Notes: a model not told the origin generated them from the letters alone. A stretch of DNA of 64,000 nt from Thalassobium sp. R2A62 (GCF_000161835.1 NZ_GG697169.2:1482418-1546417), one strand, 5' to 3'. Positions 18,389 through 29,067 are shown, numbered from the stretch's first letter. Translations and numbers: made by a program.

Positions 18389-19323
18389 TCAAGGGCTAGG
18401 TCCACCTGACCGCCCCGCAACCGGTGTCCAGTATTTGCCGTAACTCTCGTCCGTTCCAGGCGGTTGGATCAGGATCATTCCGCTGCCGTTGTACACGGTC
18501 AGCTCGCCCAATTCCATTTGTCCGGAAGCACCAGAAAATCGATCCGCATCATGTCATAGCCAGCAGCCAGTTTGCTCGCCACAGCCTACATTTCCTCAAA
18601 CGCGGTCAGCATAACAAAATCAATCGGATCATACCCCGTCGAAATCAGCGGGTGGCGCGTCAGGTCGGTGTTATACAGCGACCACCGCACATCCTCGCTG
18701 CGGTGATCGCCGCATAGAACAAAGCGCCAGACCCCGTGATAGAAATACAGTTTGATGTCGACCGGCCCTTCACCCTGAGCATCCATCAACAGCGGCTCAA
18801 CCGTCAAACGCGGGCGCAAATCGCGGTAGGCCCATTCATATCTGCGCACGCCATAGACCTGCCGCAACCATTTTTGCGCACCACTCTTCGCCGCGTCCCA
18901 TTTCGAATGCGATCCCGCCGGAACCCGTTGATACCAACCACAGCCGTGGCTTGCCTTGATGATTATGTCTTGGTCTTTCAACGCCGGGTTCAGATCATCA
19001 AACCGGTCGGCAACCGCCAACAGCGGCACCATGTAGCGATCAGCAGCCCCCTCGCCCAAGACCTCATCAACCACCCGCCGCGCCTCGATCCGGTCCGTCA
19101 TGCGCGGATAGGCCGGATTGTGATCAAAGAGCTTGCGCTGCTGCATCTTTTCGCTGTGTGTCACAGGGGGATCTAGCCGCAAGGGATGCCCGTGCTTGGC
19201 CAGAAACCGCACTTTTAGTCGCCGATACCCCGTCAGGCGGTGTTTCACACCTCGCAACCGCGCCGCCACATTGCGAACCATCCATCTGACATGAGGCAGC
19301 CTGCGTGCCCCAACCTCAGTCAT
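18389..19323 (-). pseudogene. TupA-like ATP-grasp protein, copy 1, broken by a stop and a frameshift
   Basis: The frame from ATG 19323 shows a TupA-like ATP-grasp protein: THSEKMQQRKLFDHNP, then DRYMVPLLAVADRF, DIIIKASHGCGWYQ (ATP-binding Lys), YEWAYRDLRPRLTVEPLL and DIKLYFYHGVWRFVL. Such enzymes ligate an amino group or amino acid and are found in cell-surface polysaccharide or teichuronopeptide loci. TAG follows TAFEEM. The remaining 50 codons need one frameshift near 18515 (DFLVLPDKW, then ELTVYNGSGMILIQPP) and end at 18389. The ATG overlaps the stop of copy 2 (ATGA). It is about 50% similar by eye to copy 2, so the pair arose by tandem duplication. Confidence 0.8.
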
Positions 19324-20203
19324 CGACCGCGTACGACCCACGGCGCACCCATAAGCTTGTCTTCTTCATAGCTGCCAAACTTGATCATTCCACTTCCGTC
19401 ATGCAACGTTAGTTCGACCCGATACCACCTGTCTTCCGTCACAAGAAAATCAACCCTCAAAGTATCAAACCTGCGGCCAACGCCCGCGCCACGTCTTGGA
19501 TTTCGGCCATTCCGTCCGGCACCACAAAATCATAAGGATCAATTCCGGCCCAAGTCATTTCGACATAGTCGAATGTCTCGCTATGGACCGAGAACTTGAC
19601 CGGATCGCAGCGATTGTCCTCTTGCATGTGATAGTGGACAATCCCGTCATAGACGTAGATCTTCAAATCCAATGTGCGCCTATCAGACCGTTCCGGCAGC
19701 AGCGGCTCGACCAACAAACGTGGTGTCAACTCGCGATAGGCCCATTCAAAATGGTTCAGCCCATAAACCCGTGCCAGCCAATACTTGGCCCGTTTGCGTG
19801 CGGAGTCTCAATCTGCCTGCGATCCAGGTCTGACGATCTGGTTCCAGCCACTGCCATGGCTTGCCTTGATGATCACACCGCGTTGCATCAACGCAGGATC
19901 CAGATCCTCAAACCGATCCGCAACGGCCAACAGTGGCACCATATACCGATCCGCAGACCCCGCCCCCAAAAGTTCATCCACAACAGCGCGTGCTTCGATC
20001 TTATCCGTCAGCCGTGGATAGATCGGGTTGTGATCAAACAGTTTGCGGTGCTGGATTTTGTCGCTGTGGGTGATGGGCGGATCGAGGCTTAGATCATAGC
20101 CATGCTTAGCACGAAACTTGCGCCGCAACTTGGCGTGATTTCTAAACCTATCCCACGCAAACCGTGCCCGCGCATAGCTATAATGCAGCCTGTGCCCCAA
20201 CAC
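19320..20203 (-). pseudogene. TupA-like ATP-grasp protein, copy 2, broken by a stop and a frameshift
   Basis: The frame starts at ATG 20203, five bases after cmk. It carries THSDKIQHRKLFDHNP, DRYMVPLLAVADRF and GVIIKASHGSGWNQ, as in copy 1. A TGA at 19805-19807 (after GSQAD) stands where copy 1 has Trp (SHSKWDAA). The same frame continues (YGLNHFEWAYRELTPRLLVEPLL, DLKIYVYDGIVHYHM). Near 19465 one base is missing after AAG; a shift restores DTLRVDFLVTEDRW through LTLHDGSGMIKFGSYEE to a TGA at 19320-19322. Together with copy 1 it interrupts the conserved cmk-rpsA neighbourhood. Confidence 0.8.
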
Positions 20204-20207
20204 GACG

Positions 20208-20816
20208 CTACGCTCTTACCTCCTCAATCGCGGCGATTGCCGCAGCAACCGCTGCATCAATCGACAGATCAGAGGTGTCGATTACAACAGCATCCACAGC
20301 AGCCACCAATGGCGCCTCGACCCGCTCTCGGTCACGGGTGTCGCGGGCTTGGACATCGGCCAAAACATCGACCAACGTTACATCCATGCCCTTGGCCAAC
20401 AATTCGTCAAACCGCCGTTTGGCGCGAACATCCGCGCTGGCTGTGACATAGAGCTTGGCCTCGGCGGTTGGACAAATCACGGTTCCAATGTCGCGACCAT
20501 CTAGAACCGCACCACCATCGCGCGCGGCAAAATCCTGCTGGAATTGGACCAAGGCAGCACGCACCTCGGGCACCACCGCCACACGGCTTGCAGCCTGCGC
20601 CACCTCGGGCGTGCGCAAATCGCGCGCGGTCAAATCTGTGGGGACCAACGCCTGCGCCGCCGCCGCGGGCTCCATTCCCGACAAAACCTTGGCACCCACC
20701 GCACGGTACAACAGGCCCGTATCCAAATGAGCAAAGCCAAAATGCGTCGCCACAGCCTTGGACACTGTGCCCTTGCCTGCCGCAGCAGGCCCGTCAATAG
20801 CGACGCAAAAACCCAT
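20208..20816 (-). CDS. cmk: Cytidylate kinase
   Basis: A 202-residue P-loop kinase that phosphorylates CMP and dCMP. The Walker A loop is [10 protein letters not shown] (residues 8-17), followed by the conserved [10 protein letters not shown] and the lid region RDIGTVICP. The C-terminal [10 protein letters not shown] and IDTSDLSID match the family. It overlaps the aroA stop by one base, the standard aroA-cmk order. Confidence 0.95.
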   Translation of the reverse strand: MGFCVAIDGPAAAGKGTVSKAVATHFGFAHLDTGLLYRAVGAKVLSGMEPAAAAQALVPTDLTARDLRTPEVAQAASRVAVVPEVRAALVQFQQDFAARDGGAVLDGRDIGTVICPTAEAKLYVTASADVRAKRRFDELLAKGMDVTLVDVLADVQARDTRDRERVEAPLVAAVDAVVIDTSDLSIDAAVAAAIAAIEEVRA

Positions 20817-22162
20817 CAGGTGCGTTCCACGCGTGCCCCAAGGGCCGCCATCAGAGGCTCGAAAATCGGGAAGGATGTCGCAATCGGCTGACCATCATCG
20901 ATCGATACCGGCGCATTCGCAGCCATGCCCATCACCATAAAGCTCATAGCGATCCGGTGATCCAACTGGCTTGCACATGTCTCACCACCCGGCACATTGC
21001 CATGCCCCAAACCGTGCACCGTCCACCAGTCATCGCCCTCGTCCACGGTCACACCGTTCAAACGCAGGCCCTTGGCCATCGCGTCAATGCGGTCGCTTTC
21101 CTTGACGCGCAACTCTTTGACGCCCGGCATATGTGTCTTGCCCTCAGCAAAGCTCGCCACAACAGACAGTACAGGGTATTCGTCGATCATCGACGCAGCC
21201 CGCTCAGCTGGCACTTCGATCCCTTTGAGATCGGGCGAGAACCGCGCGCGCAGATCGGCAACAGGCTCGCCACTCTCTTCGCGCATATTCTCAAACGTCA
21301 GGTCCGCGCCCATATCTTGCAACGTAAAGAACAGCCCAGCGCGGGTTGGGTTCAGACCGATGTTCGGCACCAACACGTCTGATCCCGGCGTGATCACCGC
21401 CGCACAAACCGGAAACGCAGCCGAGCTTGGGTCGCGCGGCACAATGATCGTCTGGGGTTTCAACTCGGGCTGACCGGTCAGCGTTATAACTCGCCCCTCG
21501 TCAGTCTCTTCTACCGTGATCTCAGCGCCAAATCCCGCAAGCATCCGCTCGGTATGATCTCGGGTCGCTTCTTTTTCGATCACAACCGTTTTGCCCGGTG
21601 CGTTCAGACCCGCCAGCAAAACCGCCGATTTCACCTGCGCCGACGGCACGGGCACGACGTAACGCACAGGCACCGGATCTGCCGCCCCGACCAAGGTCAT
21701 CGGCAACCGGCCTTGCTTGCGGCCCACCGCTTGGGTTCCGAACAAAGCCAATGGATCGGTCACGCGCCCCATCGGCCGCCCGTTCAACGACGCATCGCCC
21801 GTAAATGTCGCTGTGATCGGCGATGTTGCCATTGATCCCATAATCAGCCGCACACCCGTTCCCGAGTTGCCGCAATCAATCACATTCTCTGGTTCGGCAA
21901 AGCCACCAACGCCCACACCGTGCACGCTCCACTCGCCACCACCGTGATCCGTAACCTCGGCGCCAAAGGCCCGCATCGCACGGCCCGTGTCCAACACGTC
22001 TTCGCCTTCAAGCAACCCTGTGATCCGCGTCTCGCCCACGCTCATCGCGCCTAAAATCAGCGACCGATGCGAGATAGATTTATCCCCTGGAACATCCGCG
22101 GTGCCATTAAGGCCCGTAGAAGCGTGAGAAGTCATTGGGATCGGGGTGCCGTGGCCTGACAT
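20816..22162 (-). CDS. aroA: 3-phosphoshikimate 1-carboxyvinyltransferase (EPSP synthase)
   Basis: A 448-residue enzyme of the shikimate pathway that joins PEP to shikimate-3-phosphate. Visible are the N-terminal [16 protein letters not shown], the [12 protein letters not shown] loop, [13 protein letters not shown] and the C-terminal [13 protein letters not shown] and [12 protein letters not shown]. An open frame extends to 22306, but the start at 22162 gives the family's usual length. The loop GNSGTGVR, with Gly after the Asn-Ser, is typical of class II-like alphaproteobacterial enzymes; I do not infer glyphosate response from it. Confidence 0.96.
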   Translation of the reverse strand: MSGHGTPIPMTSHASTGLNGTADVPGDKSISHRSLILGAMSVGETRITGLLEGEDVLDTGRAMRAFGAEVTDHGGGEWSVHGVGVGGFAEPENVIDCGNSGTGVRLIMGSMATSPITATFTGDASLNGRPMGRVTDPLALFGTQAVGRKQGRLPMTLVGAADPVPVRYVVPVPSAQVKSAVLLAGLNAPGKTVVIEKEATRDHTERMLAGFGAEITVEETDEGRVITLTGQPELKPQTIIVPRDPSSAAFPVCAAVITPGSDVLVPNIGLNPTRAGLFFTLQDMGADLTFENMREESGEPVADLRARFSPDLKGIEVPAERAASMIDEYPVLSVVASFAEGKTHMPGVKELRVKESDRIDAMAKGLRLNGVTVDEGDDWWTVHGLGHGNVPGGETCASQLDHRIAMSFMVMGMAANAPVSIDDGQPIATSFPIFEPLMAALGARVERT

Positions 22163-22342
22163 GCGTGTTCTTTCATAATAAATGCCGCACTGTCTTAGAC
22201 CGCAACGCTCGGGGCGTAAACGGTGCTGGGCCACAGGTGGGAAAAAATCACCGCTTTTGATCGATGTCAGACAGGCGACTGTGCGTTTTCTGACGGTGAA
22301 CAGCAAAACGGCGCGCTATCAAGGCACCACCCGAGCACCCGA

Positions 22343-23068
22343 TCAGGTCCGGCGGAACGTCATATAATGCGGTGTGCGGTCTTCACGGATCGCTTTGGCC
22401 TCGTATCTGGTGCGGGTCCAATCAGACCACGGCTCGCGCCAATCCTCGGGTGTCTCGCCCAACCATTCAAACCCAGCACGCGGCACTTTTTCCATCGTTT
22501 GACGGACATAATCAGGAATATCTGTCGCCACGCGAAATTCGGCATCCTGCTTCATGACACGTGCCAGCGGGTCCAGATGCTCGGGCGTGACAAACCGGCG
22601 GCGGTGGTGGCGCTTTTTCGGCCAAGGATCAGGGTATAGCAAAAACGCCTTGGCAATCGCTCCATCTGGCAACAGGTCCATCAAATCGCGCGCATCACCC
22701 GGATGCACCATCAGGTTCTCGACACCCGCATCACGGATTTTACCCAACAGCATAGCGACCCCGTTTATGTAAGGCTCGCACCCGATGATCACGACGTCAG
22801 GGTTCAGCGCGGCCTGATGCACCACATGCTCGCCCCCGCCAAAGCCAACCTCGAGCCAGACATCACGCCCGCCCGCAACCTGCTCCATATCCAGCGGCAC
22901 GCGGTCTGGGTTGTCCTCGAACGCAATCGGACCGGGCGACAAATGCCCCAGATCATCCATATACGCCTCTTGGCTCTTGCGCAGGTTATGACCTTTGAGA
23001 CGGCCATAGAAATTGCGAAACTGGCCGTCGACCATTTTGCCTTTGGGAATATAGGGTGGTTTTGTCAT
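22343..23068 (-). CDS. trmB: tRNA (guanine-N7-)-methyltransferase
   Basis: A 241-residue SAM-dependent enzyme that makes m7G46 in tRNA variable loops. The SAM-binding motif is LEVGFGGGEHVVHQA, and the family-specific LLYPDPWPKKRHHRRR with catalytic Asp is complete. The C-terminal TRYEAKAIREDR is the conserved T-x-Y-E-x-K/R element. It lies 180 bases upstream of aroA on the same strand and 55 bases from the divergent SnoaL-like gene. Confidence 0.95.
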   Translation of the reverse strand: MTKPPYIPKGKMVDGQFRNFYGRLKGHNLRKSQEAYMDDLGHLSPGPIAFEDNPDRVPLDMEQVAGGRDVWLEVGFGGGEHVVHQAALNPDVVIIGCEPYINGVAMLLGKIRDAGVENLMVHPGDARDLMDLLPDGAIAKAFLLYPDPWPKKRHHRRRFVTPEHLDPLARVMKQDAEFRVATDIPDYVRQTMEKVPRAGFEWLGETPEDWREPWSDWTRTRYEAKAIREDRTPHYMTFRRT

Positions 23069-23123
23069 AGCGCGGTCCTCTTGGCCGCTCGGATGCCGTG
23101 TTGCGCGCGCGGGGTCAAGCTAT

Positions 23124-23696
23124 TTGCAGTGGCGGTCGAAGGTGAGCTTTGCGGGACGAAGCCGGCCTTGGCAATTTTTCATTCAATGGTTTGAGCCTCC
23201 CACTTTGAAGTGGTCCGCCCCGATAGTTAGGAAAGCGGCGGCCACTAGTGTTGCCCTCGCGTCGCCCCTGACAGCACAATCTACAGATGACCAAAGTCAG
23301 GCGAGCCTCGACACCGTCATGGCCCTTATGGGCGCAATGGGAGGCGGTGACATGGGCGCGATGGCTGATCTTATGGCCGACGACATGGTCTGGCTAAACG
23401 CCGGAGATCCGACCCTGCCGTGGATTGGACCTAGGGACGGAAAAGAAGAGATCTTTGCGTTCCTCGGCGTCTTTAGCGAGAACTTTCAAACCACCAAATG
23501 GGAAAACACGGATGTTCTCGCTGTTGGTGATACGGTTGCAATCTTTGGCGACATGAACGGGATCACGACCAAATCAGGCCAAGAAATCGGCGACTTCACC
23601 TTTGCACTGCGCGCCAAGGTGCGGGATGGCCAAGTCGTGCTTTGGAACGGGTTTGAAGACAGCTTTGCGGTCAGCCAAGCCTACGACGCAAAGTAG
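23124..23696 (+). CDS. SnoaL-like / NTF2-fold secreted protein (start uncertain)
   Basis: The C-terminal 130 residues fit a SnoaL-like NTF2-fold domain (DMGAMADLMADDMVWLNAGDPTLPWIGPRDGKEEIFAFLGVF, then DVLAVGDTVAIFGDMNG). The stretch RKAAATSVALASPLTAQS looks like the end of a signal peptide, suggesting export. The residues before it from the first ATG look unlike a protein start, and no good ribosome site is seen. The true start may be near 23230 or the original start may be lost. Function unknown. Confidence 0.6.
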   Translation: MQWRSKVSFAGRSRPWQFFIQWFEPPTLKWSAPIVRKAAATSVALASPLTAQSTDDQSQASLDTVMALMGAMGGGDMGAMADLMADDMVWLNAGDPTLPWIGPRDGKEEIFAFLGVFSENFQTTKWENTDVLAVGDTVAIFGDMNGITTKSGQEIGDFTFALRAKVRDGQVVLWNGFEDSFAVSQAYDAK

Positions 23697-23811
23697 CGCT
23701 CAAATCCAGTGCCGTGGCCAAAATCAAGGGCGCCAAAATGCTCATACATTCTGCCCCCTTTGGCCACGGCATCCAATAGTGCGAACACCACGCCCGCCAA
23801 TGCGCTACTAG

Positions 23812-25239
23812 CTAGGCCATACCATGCAGCGTTTTGGCCTCGAGATAGTCCTCCAAGCCCATCAACCCGCCTTCGCGACCATTGCCGGATTGTTTGTATC
23901 CGCCAAACGGAGAGCCATAGTTGAACCCTCCTCCGTTGATGTGAATTGCCCCTGCACGCAGACGTGCAGCGACGCGTTCAGCACGGGATGGATCGCCCGT
24001 TTGCAAATAGGCCGCCAGCCCATAGGGCGTGTCATTTGCAATCTGAATAGCCTGCTCTTCGTCATCGAACGGAATGATAACGAGCACGGGACCAAAGATT
24101 TCTTCCTGTGCGATGCGCATATCATTGCGCACATCAGAAAAGATCGTCGGTTTGACGAACCAACCAGTGTCACAGCCATCAGGTTTTCCCAACCCACCTG
24201 CGAGCAACGTAGCGCCTTCATCGATGCCCAGCTGGATCATCGCCTGAACCCTGTCATATTGGATGCGGTCAAACAGCGGCCCAATGTGATCGCCCTCTTG
24301 CTCGGGATCCCCGACGGTCGTGGCTTCTGCGGCGCGCTTGGCGATTTGCACGGCTTCATCATAGCAGCTGTGTTCCACCAACAGGCGCGTCGGTGCATCA
24401 CATGATTGACCGGTGTTATACATGCATTCCTGAACTGACGCGGTGACTTGTGCATCGAGATCGCAATCGGCGAACACAAGGTTGGGGGATTTACCGCCCA
24501 ATTCCAGCGTTACACGTTTGACTGTTTCAGCAGCATCACGGGTGATGGAGACGCCTGCGCGGGTAGATCCAGTAAACGACATCATCTGAATGTCTTGGTG
24601 GCGCGACATAGCGGCCCCTACGGTCGGACCGCCTCCATGGACAAGGTTAAAGACCCCCGCAGGGAACCCAGCCTCATCAATAATTTCGGCGTAGATCATG
24701 GCGGATACGGGTGTGTGCTCGGACGGCTTCAGAACACAAGTGCACCCTGTTGCAAGCGCTGGAATGACCTTGAGCGCGATCTGGTTCATCGGCCAGTTCC
24801 ACGGCGTGATCAGACCGCACACACCAATGGGCTCGTGCAGAAGGATGTCACCATTGGCCAACACCGTCCGCCCTGCCATCCCCTCAAGCGCGTCAATAAA
24901 GCCCTGAAGGTGACCAACAGCCGCATCAGCCTGCGCTTCGCGCGACATGGTGATCGGCGCACCCATCTCCATGCGAATCGCCTGTGCCAAATCCTCAAAA
25001 CGCCTTTCAGTCACGTCCCTAAGACGCTGCAGCAGGGCCAATCGCTCGGCTTTTCTGGTTCGCGAATAGCTCTCAAAGGCCGCACTTGCCGCCGCAACCG
25101 CGTTGTCCACATCCGCCTGATTGCCCATGGCGATGGTGCCGATTTCTTGTTCGGTCGCTGGGTTCAGGACCCGCATTGTGGCATCCGAACAGGGTTCGAC
25201 CCAACAGCCTTTGATGTAGAATTTCTGTAGGTTGTTCAT
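23812..25239 (-). CDS. Aldehyde dehydrogenase family protein
   Basis: A 475-residue NAD(P)-dependent aldehyde dehydrogenase. The catalytic Cys lies in NTGQSCDAPTRL, the general-base Glu in TLELGGKSPNLVF and the cofactor motif in MSFTGSTRAG. The catalytic Asn is in ITPWNWPMNQ. It has the end motif PFGGYKQSGNGREGG. ATG 25239 is chosen because the family starts with a short FYIKGCW-like strand; a spurious open frame runs on to 25443. It lies immediately downstream of a decayed enolase-superfamily gene and is in the same region as a GMC oxidoreductase, so an alcohol-to-acid oxidation route is plausible. Substrate unknown. Confidence 0.92.
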   Translation of the reverse strand: MNNLQKFYIKGCWVEPCSDATMRVLNPATEQEIGTIAMGNQADVDNAVAAASAAFESYSRTRKAERLALLQRLRDVTERRFEDLAQAIRMEMGAPITMSREAQADAAVGHLQGFIDALEGMAGRTVLANGDILLHEPIGVCGLITPWNWPMNQIALKVIPALATGCTCVLKPSEHTPVSAMIYAEIIDEAGFPAGVFNLVHGGGPTVGAAMSRHQDIQMMSFTGSTRAGVSITRDAAETVKRVTLELGGKSPNLVFADCDLDAQVTASVQECMYNTGQSCDAPTRLLVEHSCYDEAVQIAKRAAEATTVGDPEQEGDHIGPLFDRIQYDRVQAMIQLGIDEGATLLAGGLGKPDGCDTGWFVKPTIFSDVRNDMRIAQEEIFGPVLVIIPFDDEEQAIQIANDTPYGLAAYLQTGDPSRAERVAARLRAGAIHINGGGFNYGSPFGGYKQSGNGREGGLMGLEDYLEAKTLHGMA

Positions 25240-25255
25240 GGATCTTAGGCTCCGG

Positions 25256-26134
25256 TTATAGATGCAGTTGCATGCAAGGATTGCGGAATTCACGGCTTGC
25301 GTAAACCCATGGCGCGAGGATGTCCCAATCCATCTCAACACCAAGGCCCGGCAGGTCATTGGCCCATACGTGGCCATGCTCATCGGGACGAAAAACTTGT
25401 TTGGTCCCGAATTCATATGCTTCGAACGGTGCCACTTGCTCAAAATAGTCGCAATTTGTTTGGGACAGCAACAGATGTAAACTCGCCGCTTGGGTCAGAG
25501 TGTAGCCCCAACTTTGCAATTCGCCCTTCAGCCCTTGCGCGCGTGTTACAGCCATCGCTGCGCAGCCACCGGTAAACCCGCCAATGCCGGTCACATCAAA
25601 ACGGGTACGGTCCCATGCCCCCATTTGCAGCGCCAGATGGATCAAATGTAGATCCGGTATCCCGTTGCCGCTGGGCAGAACGTCAATATCAACAGCATCC
25701 GCCAATGGCTTATACCCAAGCAGGTTGCTGTCCGGCATCGGAGCTTCGAAAAACTCTCAATCAAGACCGTCTAACAAACGCCCCATGCGCAAGGCCTGCG
25801 CGGGTAAATAAGCACCCTCAGCATCGAGGTTCCAACGGACAGATTGCCCAGAAAAACTGTCGGTCAATCGTTGAACCAATCGGATGTCATCTTCTATCTG
25901 GCCTTAGGGATGGATCTTTATCGCGCAATATCCTTGTGCCACCCTGTCTTTGCAAAATTCGACATATGCCTCATCGCTGGCCAACAGCGGACAGGACGCA
26001 TAGGCGCAGATACTGTCACGTGAAGCACCAAGCATTTTGTAAATTGGCACACCTAGTGTCTTGGCGTTACCATCATGCAAAGCGATATCAAAAACGACGC
26101 CGAGATATGCCCCAAGAACCACAACATGGAACAC
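25256..26134 (-). pseudogene. Enolase-superfamily (mandelate racemase/muconate lactonizing-like) gene, truncated and with two stops
   Basis: One minus-strand frame shows GVVFDIALHDGNAKTLGVPIYKMLG, then AQGYCAIKIHP and a TAA, GQIEDDIRLVQRL through DAEGAYLPAQALRMG, then a TGA before EFFEAPMPDSN, and the family C-terminus to 25256. The K-x-K-like GYCAIKIH and EFFEAP metal-ligand strands identify an enolase-superfamily enzyme. About the first 85 residues are missing, and the homology stops where the divergent GMC gene begins (near 26126-26141). The intact piece 25256-25738 is only the C-terminal half-barrel. The TGA stands where Trp or Tyr is usual. Confidence 0.75.
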
Positions 26135-26140
26135 ACTCCT

Positions 26141-27796
26141 ATGGAATTTGACTACATCATCGTTGGCGCTGGTTCAGCCGGTTGCGTGCTGGCAAACCGC
26201 CTAAGCAGAGATCCAGAAATTCAGGTTCTGTTGCTCGAGGCTGGTCCCGAAAACAACGCACTTACGTTGAAAATTCCAGCCGCAGTACTGTCGAACCTCA
26301 CAAGCACCAAACACAATTGGGCCTTTCAAGGCGAACCAGAGCCGGAACTGAATGGCCGCCAAATTCAGCACGATCGCGGCCGAACAATCGGTGGTTCTTC
26401 TTCCATCAACGGCATGGTGTTTATCCGTGGCAATGCACTGGACTACGAAGGTTGGCGGCAGTCCGGTTGTGAGGGATGGGGCTACGCGGATGTCCTGCCA
26501 TACTTCAAACACTTGGAAACCTATAGCAGAGGCGCGGACGACTTTCGCGGCAGCGACGGGCCATTGCATGTGAAACGTGGCAATCCCACAGACCCATTGT
26601 CTTTGGCCTTTATCAAAGCCGGTGAAGAGGCCGGATATGAAGCCACCGATGACATTAGTGGATTTGGCCAAGAAGGTTTCGGCGTCTTTGACAGCACCGT
26701 CCATAACGGTGAGCGCTGGAGCGCAGCGCGTGGATATCTCGACCCAGTGCGCGATCGCTCAAACCTGACCATTGTGACCCAAGCGCTGGTCCAGCGGCTG
26801 AACCTAGAAGGTCGCCGCGCAACCGGCGTCACCTATAAAAATGGCAAGGGCCAAATCGTTGACGCATCAGCACGAAAAGAGGTGATCCTCAGCGCTGGCG
26901 CAGTCGGTTCACCGCATCTCTTGATGCTGTCCGGCATTGGCCCCACCGATCATTTGCAATCTATGGGCATCGACGTCAAAGCGGACCTGCCCGGCGTTGG
27001 CCAGAACCTCCATGACCATCCCGATTTCGTTCTGAAATTCAAATGCCTGCAACCCGTATCTCTTTGGCCCAAGACGAAAAGCATCTCCAAACTAGCCGCC
27101 GGAGTTCAGTGGATGTTGACCCGAGAGGGCATTTGCGGATCCAATCACTTTGATTCAGTCGCCTGCATTCGATCTGGACCCGGCGTGGAATATCCGGACC
27201 TACAAATCTGCATTTCACCAATTGCTGTAGACGATGAGACATGGGCCCCCTTGCAGGAGCATGCGTTTCAAATCCATGTCGGATTGATGCGTGCGCACAG
27301 TCGGGGAAAAATCGAACTTCGCTCTAGCAACCCTGCCGATCCGCCGCGTATTTTCGTGAACTACCTACAGGACGAACGCGATCGCGACCTGTTGCGAAAA
27401 GGTATCCGTCTTGTACGTGAACTGGTCGAACAGCCCGCCTTTGATGGCCTCAAAGGCAGTGAGATTTTTCCAGGCGCTGATGCCAATTCCGATGAAGAAC
27501 TGGATGCCAAGCTGAACACACACACGACGAGCCAATGGCACCTGTCTTGCACGGCACGTATGGGGACAAAGAGCGACAAACATGCCGTCGTCGATGCGAC
27601 CGGCCAAGTCCACGGGTTGACCGGATTGCGGGTGGTTGATGCGTCGATCATGCCTTTTGTGACCAATGGCAACACCAACGCGCCAACGATCATGATGGCT
27701 GAAAAACTCAGCGACACTATTCTGGGCAACGCTCCGTTACCACGTATCGACGCCACAACGTGGCAAAGTACTGACTACGAGACGACCCAACGCTAG
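26141..27796 (+). CDS. GMC-family FAD oxidoreductase (choline dehydrogenase-like)
   Basis: A 551-residue glucose-methanol-choline oxidoreductase. The FAD-binding motif GAGSAGCVLANRL is at about residues 7-19, the GMC signature GGSSSINGMVFIRG near residue 85 and VGQNLHDHPD near residue 287. The active-site pair is His in SQWHLSCTARMG and Asn in TNGNTNAPT. Alternative ATGs lie at 26126 and 26075; 26141 gives the standard start (MEFDYIIVGAG). AACACACTCCT precedes it. It is divergent from the decayed enolase-superfamily gene and near an aldehyde dehydrogenase, so it likely oxidises an alcohol to an aldehyde. Substrate unknown. Confidence 0.9.
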   Translation: MEFDYIIVGAGSAGCVLANRLSRDPEIQVLLLEAGPENNALTLKIPAAVLSNLTSTKHNWAFQGEPEPELNGRQIQHDRGRTIGGSSSINGMVFIRGNALDYEGWRQSGCEGWGYADVLPYFKHLETYSRGADDFRGSDGPLHVKRGNPTDPLSLAFIKAGEEAGYEATDDISGFGQEGFGVFDSTVHNGERWSAARGYLDPVRDRSNLTIVTQALVQRLNLEGRRATGVTYKNGKGQIVDASARKEVILSAGAVGSPHLLMLSGIGPTDHLQSMGIDVKADLPGVGQNLHDHPDFVLKFKCLQPVSLWPKTKSISKLAAGVQWMLTREGICGSNHFDSVACIRSGPGVEYPDLQICISPIAVDDETWAPLQEHAFQIHVGLMRAHSRGKIELRSSNPADPPRIFVNYLQDERDRDLLRKGIRLVRELVEQPAFDGLKGSEIFPGADANSDEELDAKLNTHTTSQWHLSCTARMGTKSDKHAVVDATGQVHGLTGLRVVDASIMPFVTNGNTNAPTIMMAEKLSDTILGNAPLPRIDATTWQSTDYETTQR

Positions 27797-27821
27797 GACA
27801 GCACCGCCCATCACCCCAAAC

Positions 27822-27855
27822 GATAAAGGGCGATCCAAACAGGATCGCCCTTATC
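27822..27855. terminator. Bidirectional terminator between the GMC gene and metK
   Basis: AAGGGCGATCC and GGATCGCCCTT form a perfect 11-bp stem around AAACA, extended by GATA/TATC. It lies between convergent genes and has short A and T flanks on both sides. Confidence 0.8.
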
Positions 27856-27879
27856 AATACTAAGTCCGGTGATTTGGGA

Positions 27880-29061
27880 TCAGACTGCCTTTTTCAGCGC
27901 CTCAACCAGATCGGTGCGTTCCCAAGAGAAGCCGCCATCCGCATCCGGTGCACGGCCAAAGTGACCGTAGGCCGCCGTGCGTGCGTAGATTGGTTTATTC
28001 ATGCCCAACTGCTGGCGAATGCCGCGCGGTGTCAGGTCCATGACCTGCGCCACGGCTGCTTCGATTTCAGCAGGCGACACTTCACCAGTGCCAAATGTGT
28101 CTGCGTAGATCGACAATGGCTTGGCCACACCAATCGCATAAGACAACTGGATCGAGCATTTGTCAGCCATACCTGCAGCAACCACGTTTTTCGCCAGATA
28201 GCGCGCGGCATATGCGGCCGAACGGTCAACCTTGGTCGGGTCTTTGCCCGAGAACGCGCCACCACCGTGTGGGGCTGCACCGCCATAAGTATCCACGATG
28301 ATTTTGCGGCCTGTCAGGCCCGCGTCGCCGTCGGGACCACCGATGACAAACTTGCCCGTCGGGTTCACGTGCCATTCTGTATCCGCAGACACCCACCCTT
28401 CGGGCAGGACTTCACGGATATACGGCTCGACCACTGCGCGCACATCGGCGCTGCTCATGCTCTCGTCCAAATGCTGGGTCGACAAAACGATCGACGACGC
28501 GCCCACTGGCACACCATCACGGTAGACAACCGACAACTGCGATTTGGCATCTGGGCCCAGTGTTGGCTCGGTGCCGTCTTTGCGGACCTCAGCCAAACGG
28601 CGCAGGATCGCGTGTGCGTAATGGATCGGTGCCGGCATCAGCACTTCTGTTTCTTTGGTCGCGTAACCAAACATGATGCCTTGGTCGCCCGCACCTTCGT
28701 CTTTGTCGGCAGAGGCATCAACACCTTGGGCAATATGCGCGGACTGCTCATGCAACAGGTTTGTCACTTCCACGGTCTCGTGGTGGAACTTGTCCTGCTC
28801 ATATCCGATGTCTTTGATACAGGCGCGCGTGATCGCTTCGATCCGGCCCATGTAATCCTTTAGCTTGTCTTGATCCGACAGGCCAACTTCGCCCCCGATC
28901 ACAACTCGGTTAGTCGTAGCGAAGGTTTCAGCGGCAACGCGCGCTTCTGGCTCTTCTGCGAGAAAAGCGTCGAGAACGGCATCAGAAATGCGGTCGCATA
29001 CTTTGTCCGGATGGCCTTCGGAAACGGACTCGGACGTAAAGGTGTAATTCTGGCGTGTCAT
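27880..29061 (-). CDS. metK: S-adenosylmethionine synthetase
   Basis: A 393-residue enzyme that makes SAM from methionine and ATP. The N-terminal [16 protein letters not shown], the ATP/K+ motif [12 protein letters not shown] and the P-loop-like [16 protein letters not shown] are complete. Length is standard. A SAM/SAH-type riboswitch overlaps its ribosome-binding region, so the enzyme is probably repressed at translation initiation by its own product. Confidence 0.97.
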   Translation of the reverse strand: MTRQNYTFTSESVSEGHPDKVCDRISDAVLDAFLAEEPEARVAAETFATTNRVVIGGEVGLSDQDKLKDYMGRIEAITRACIKDIGYEQDKFHHETVEVTNLLHEQSAHIAQGVDASADKDEGAGDQGIMFGYATKETEVLMPAPIHYAHAILRRLAEVRKDGTEPTLGPDAKSQLSVVYRDGVPVGASSIVLSTQHLDESMSSADVRAVVEPYIREVLPEGWVSADTEWHVNPTGKFVIGGPDGDAGLTGRKIIVDTYGGAAPHGGGAFSGKDPTKVDRSAAYAARYLAKNVVAAGMADKCSIQLSYAIGVAKPLSIYADTFGTGEVSPAEIEAAVAQVMDLTPRGIRQQLGMNKPIYARTAAYGHFGRAPDADGGFSWERTDLVEALKKAV

Positions 29062-29067
29062 AGAAAC

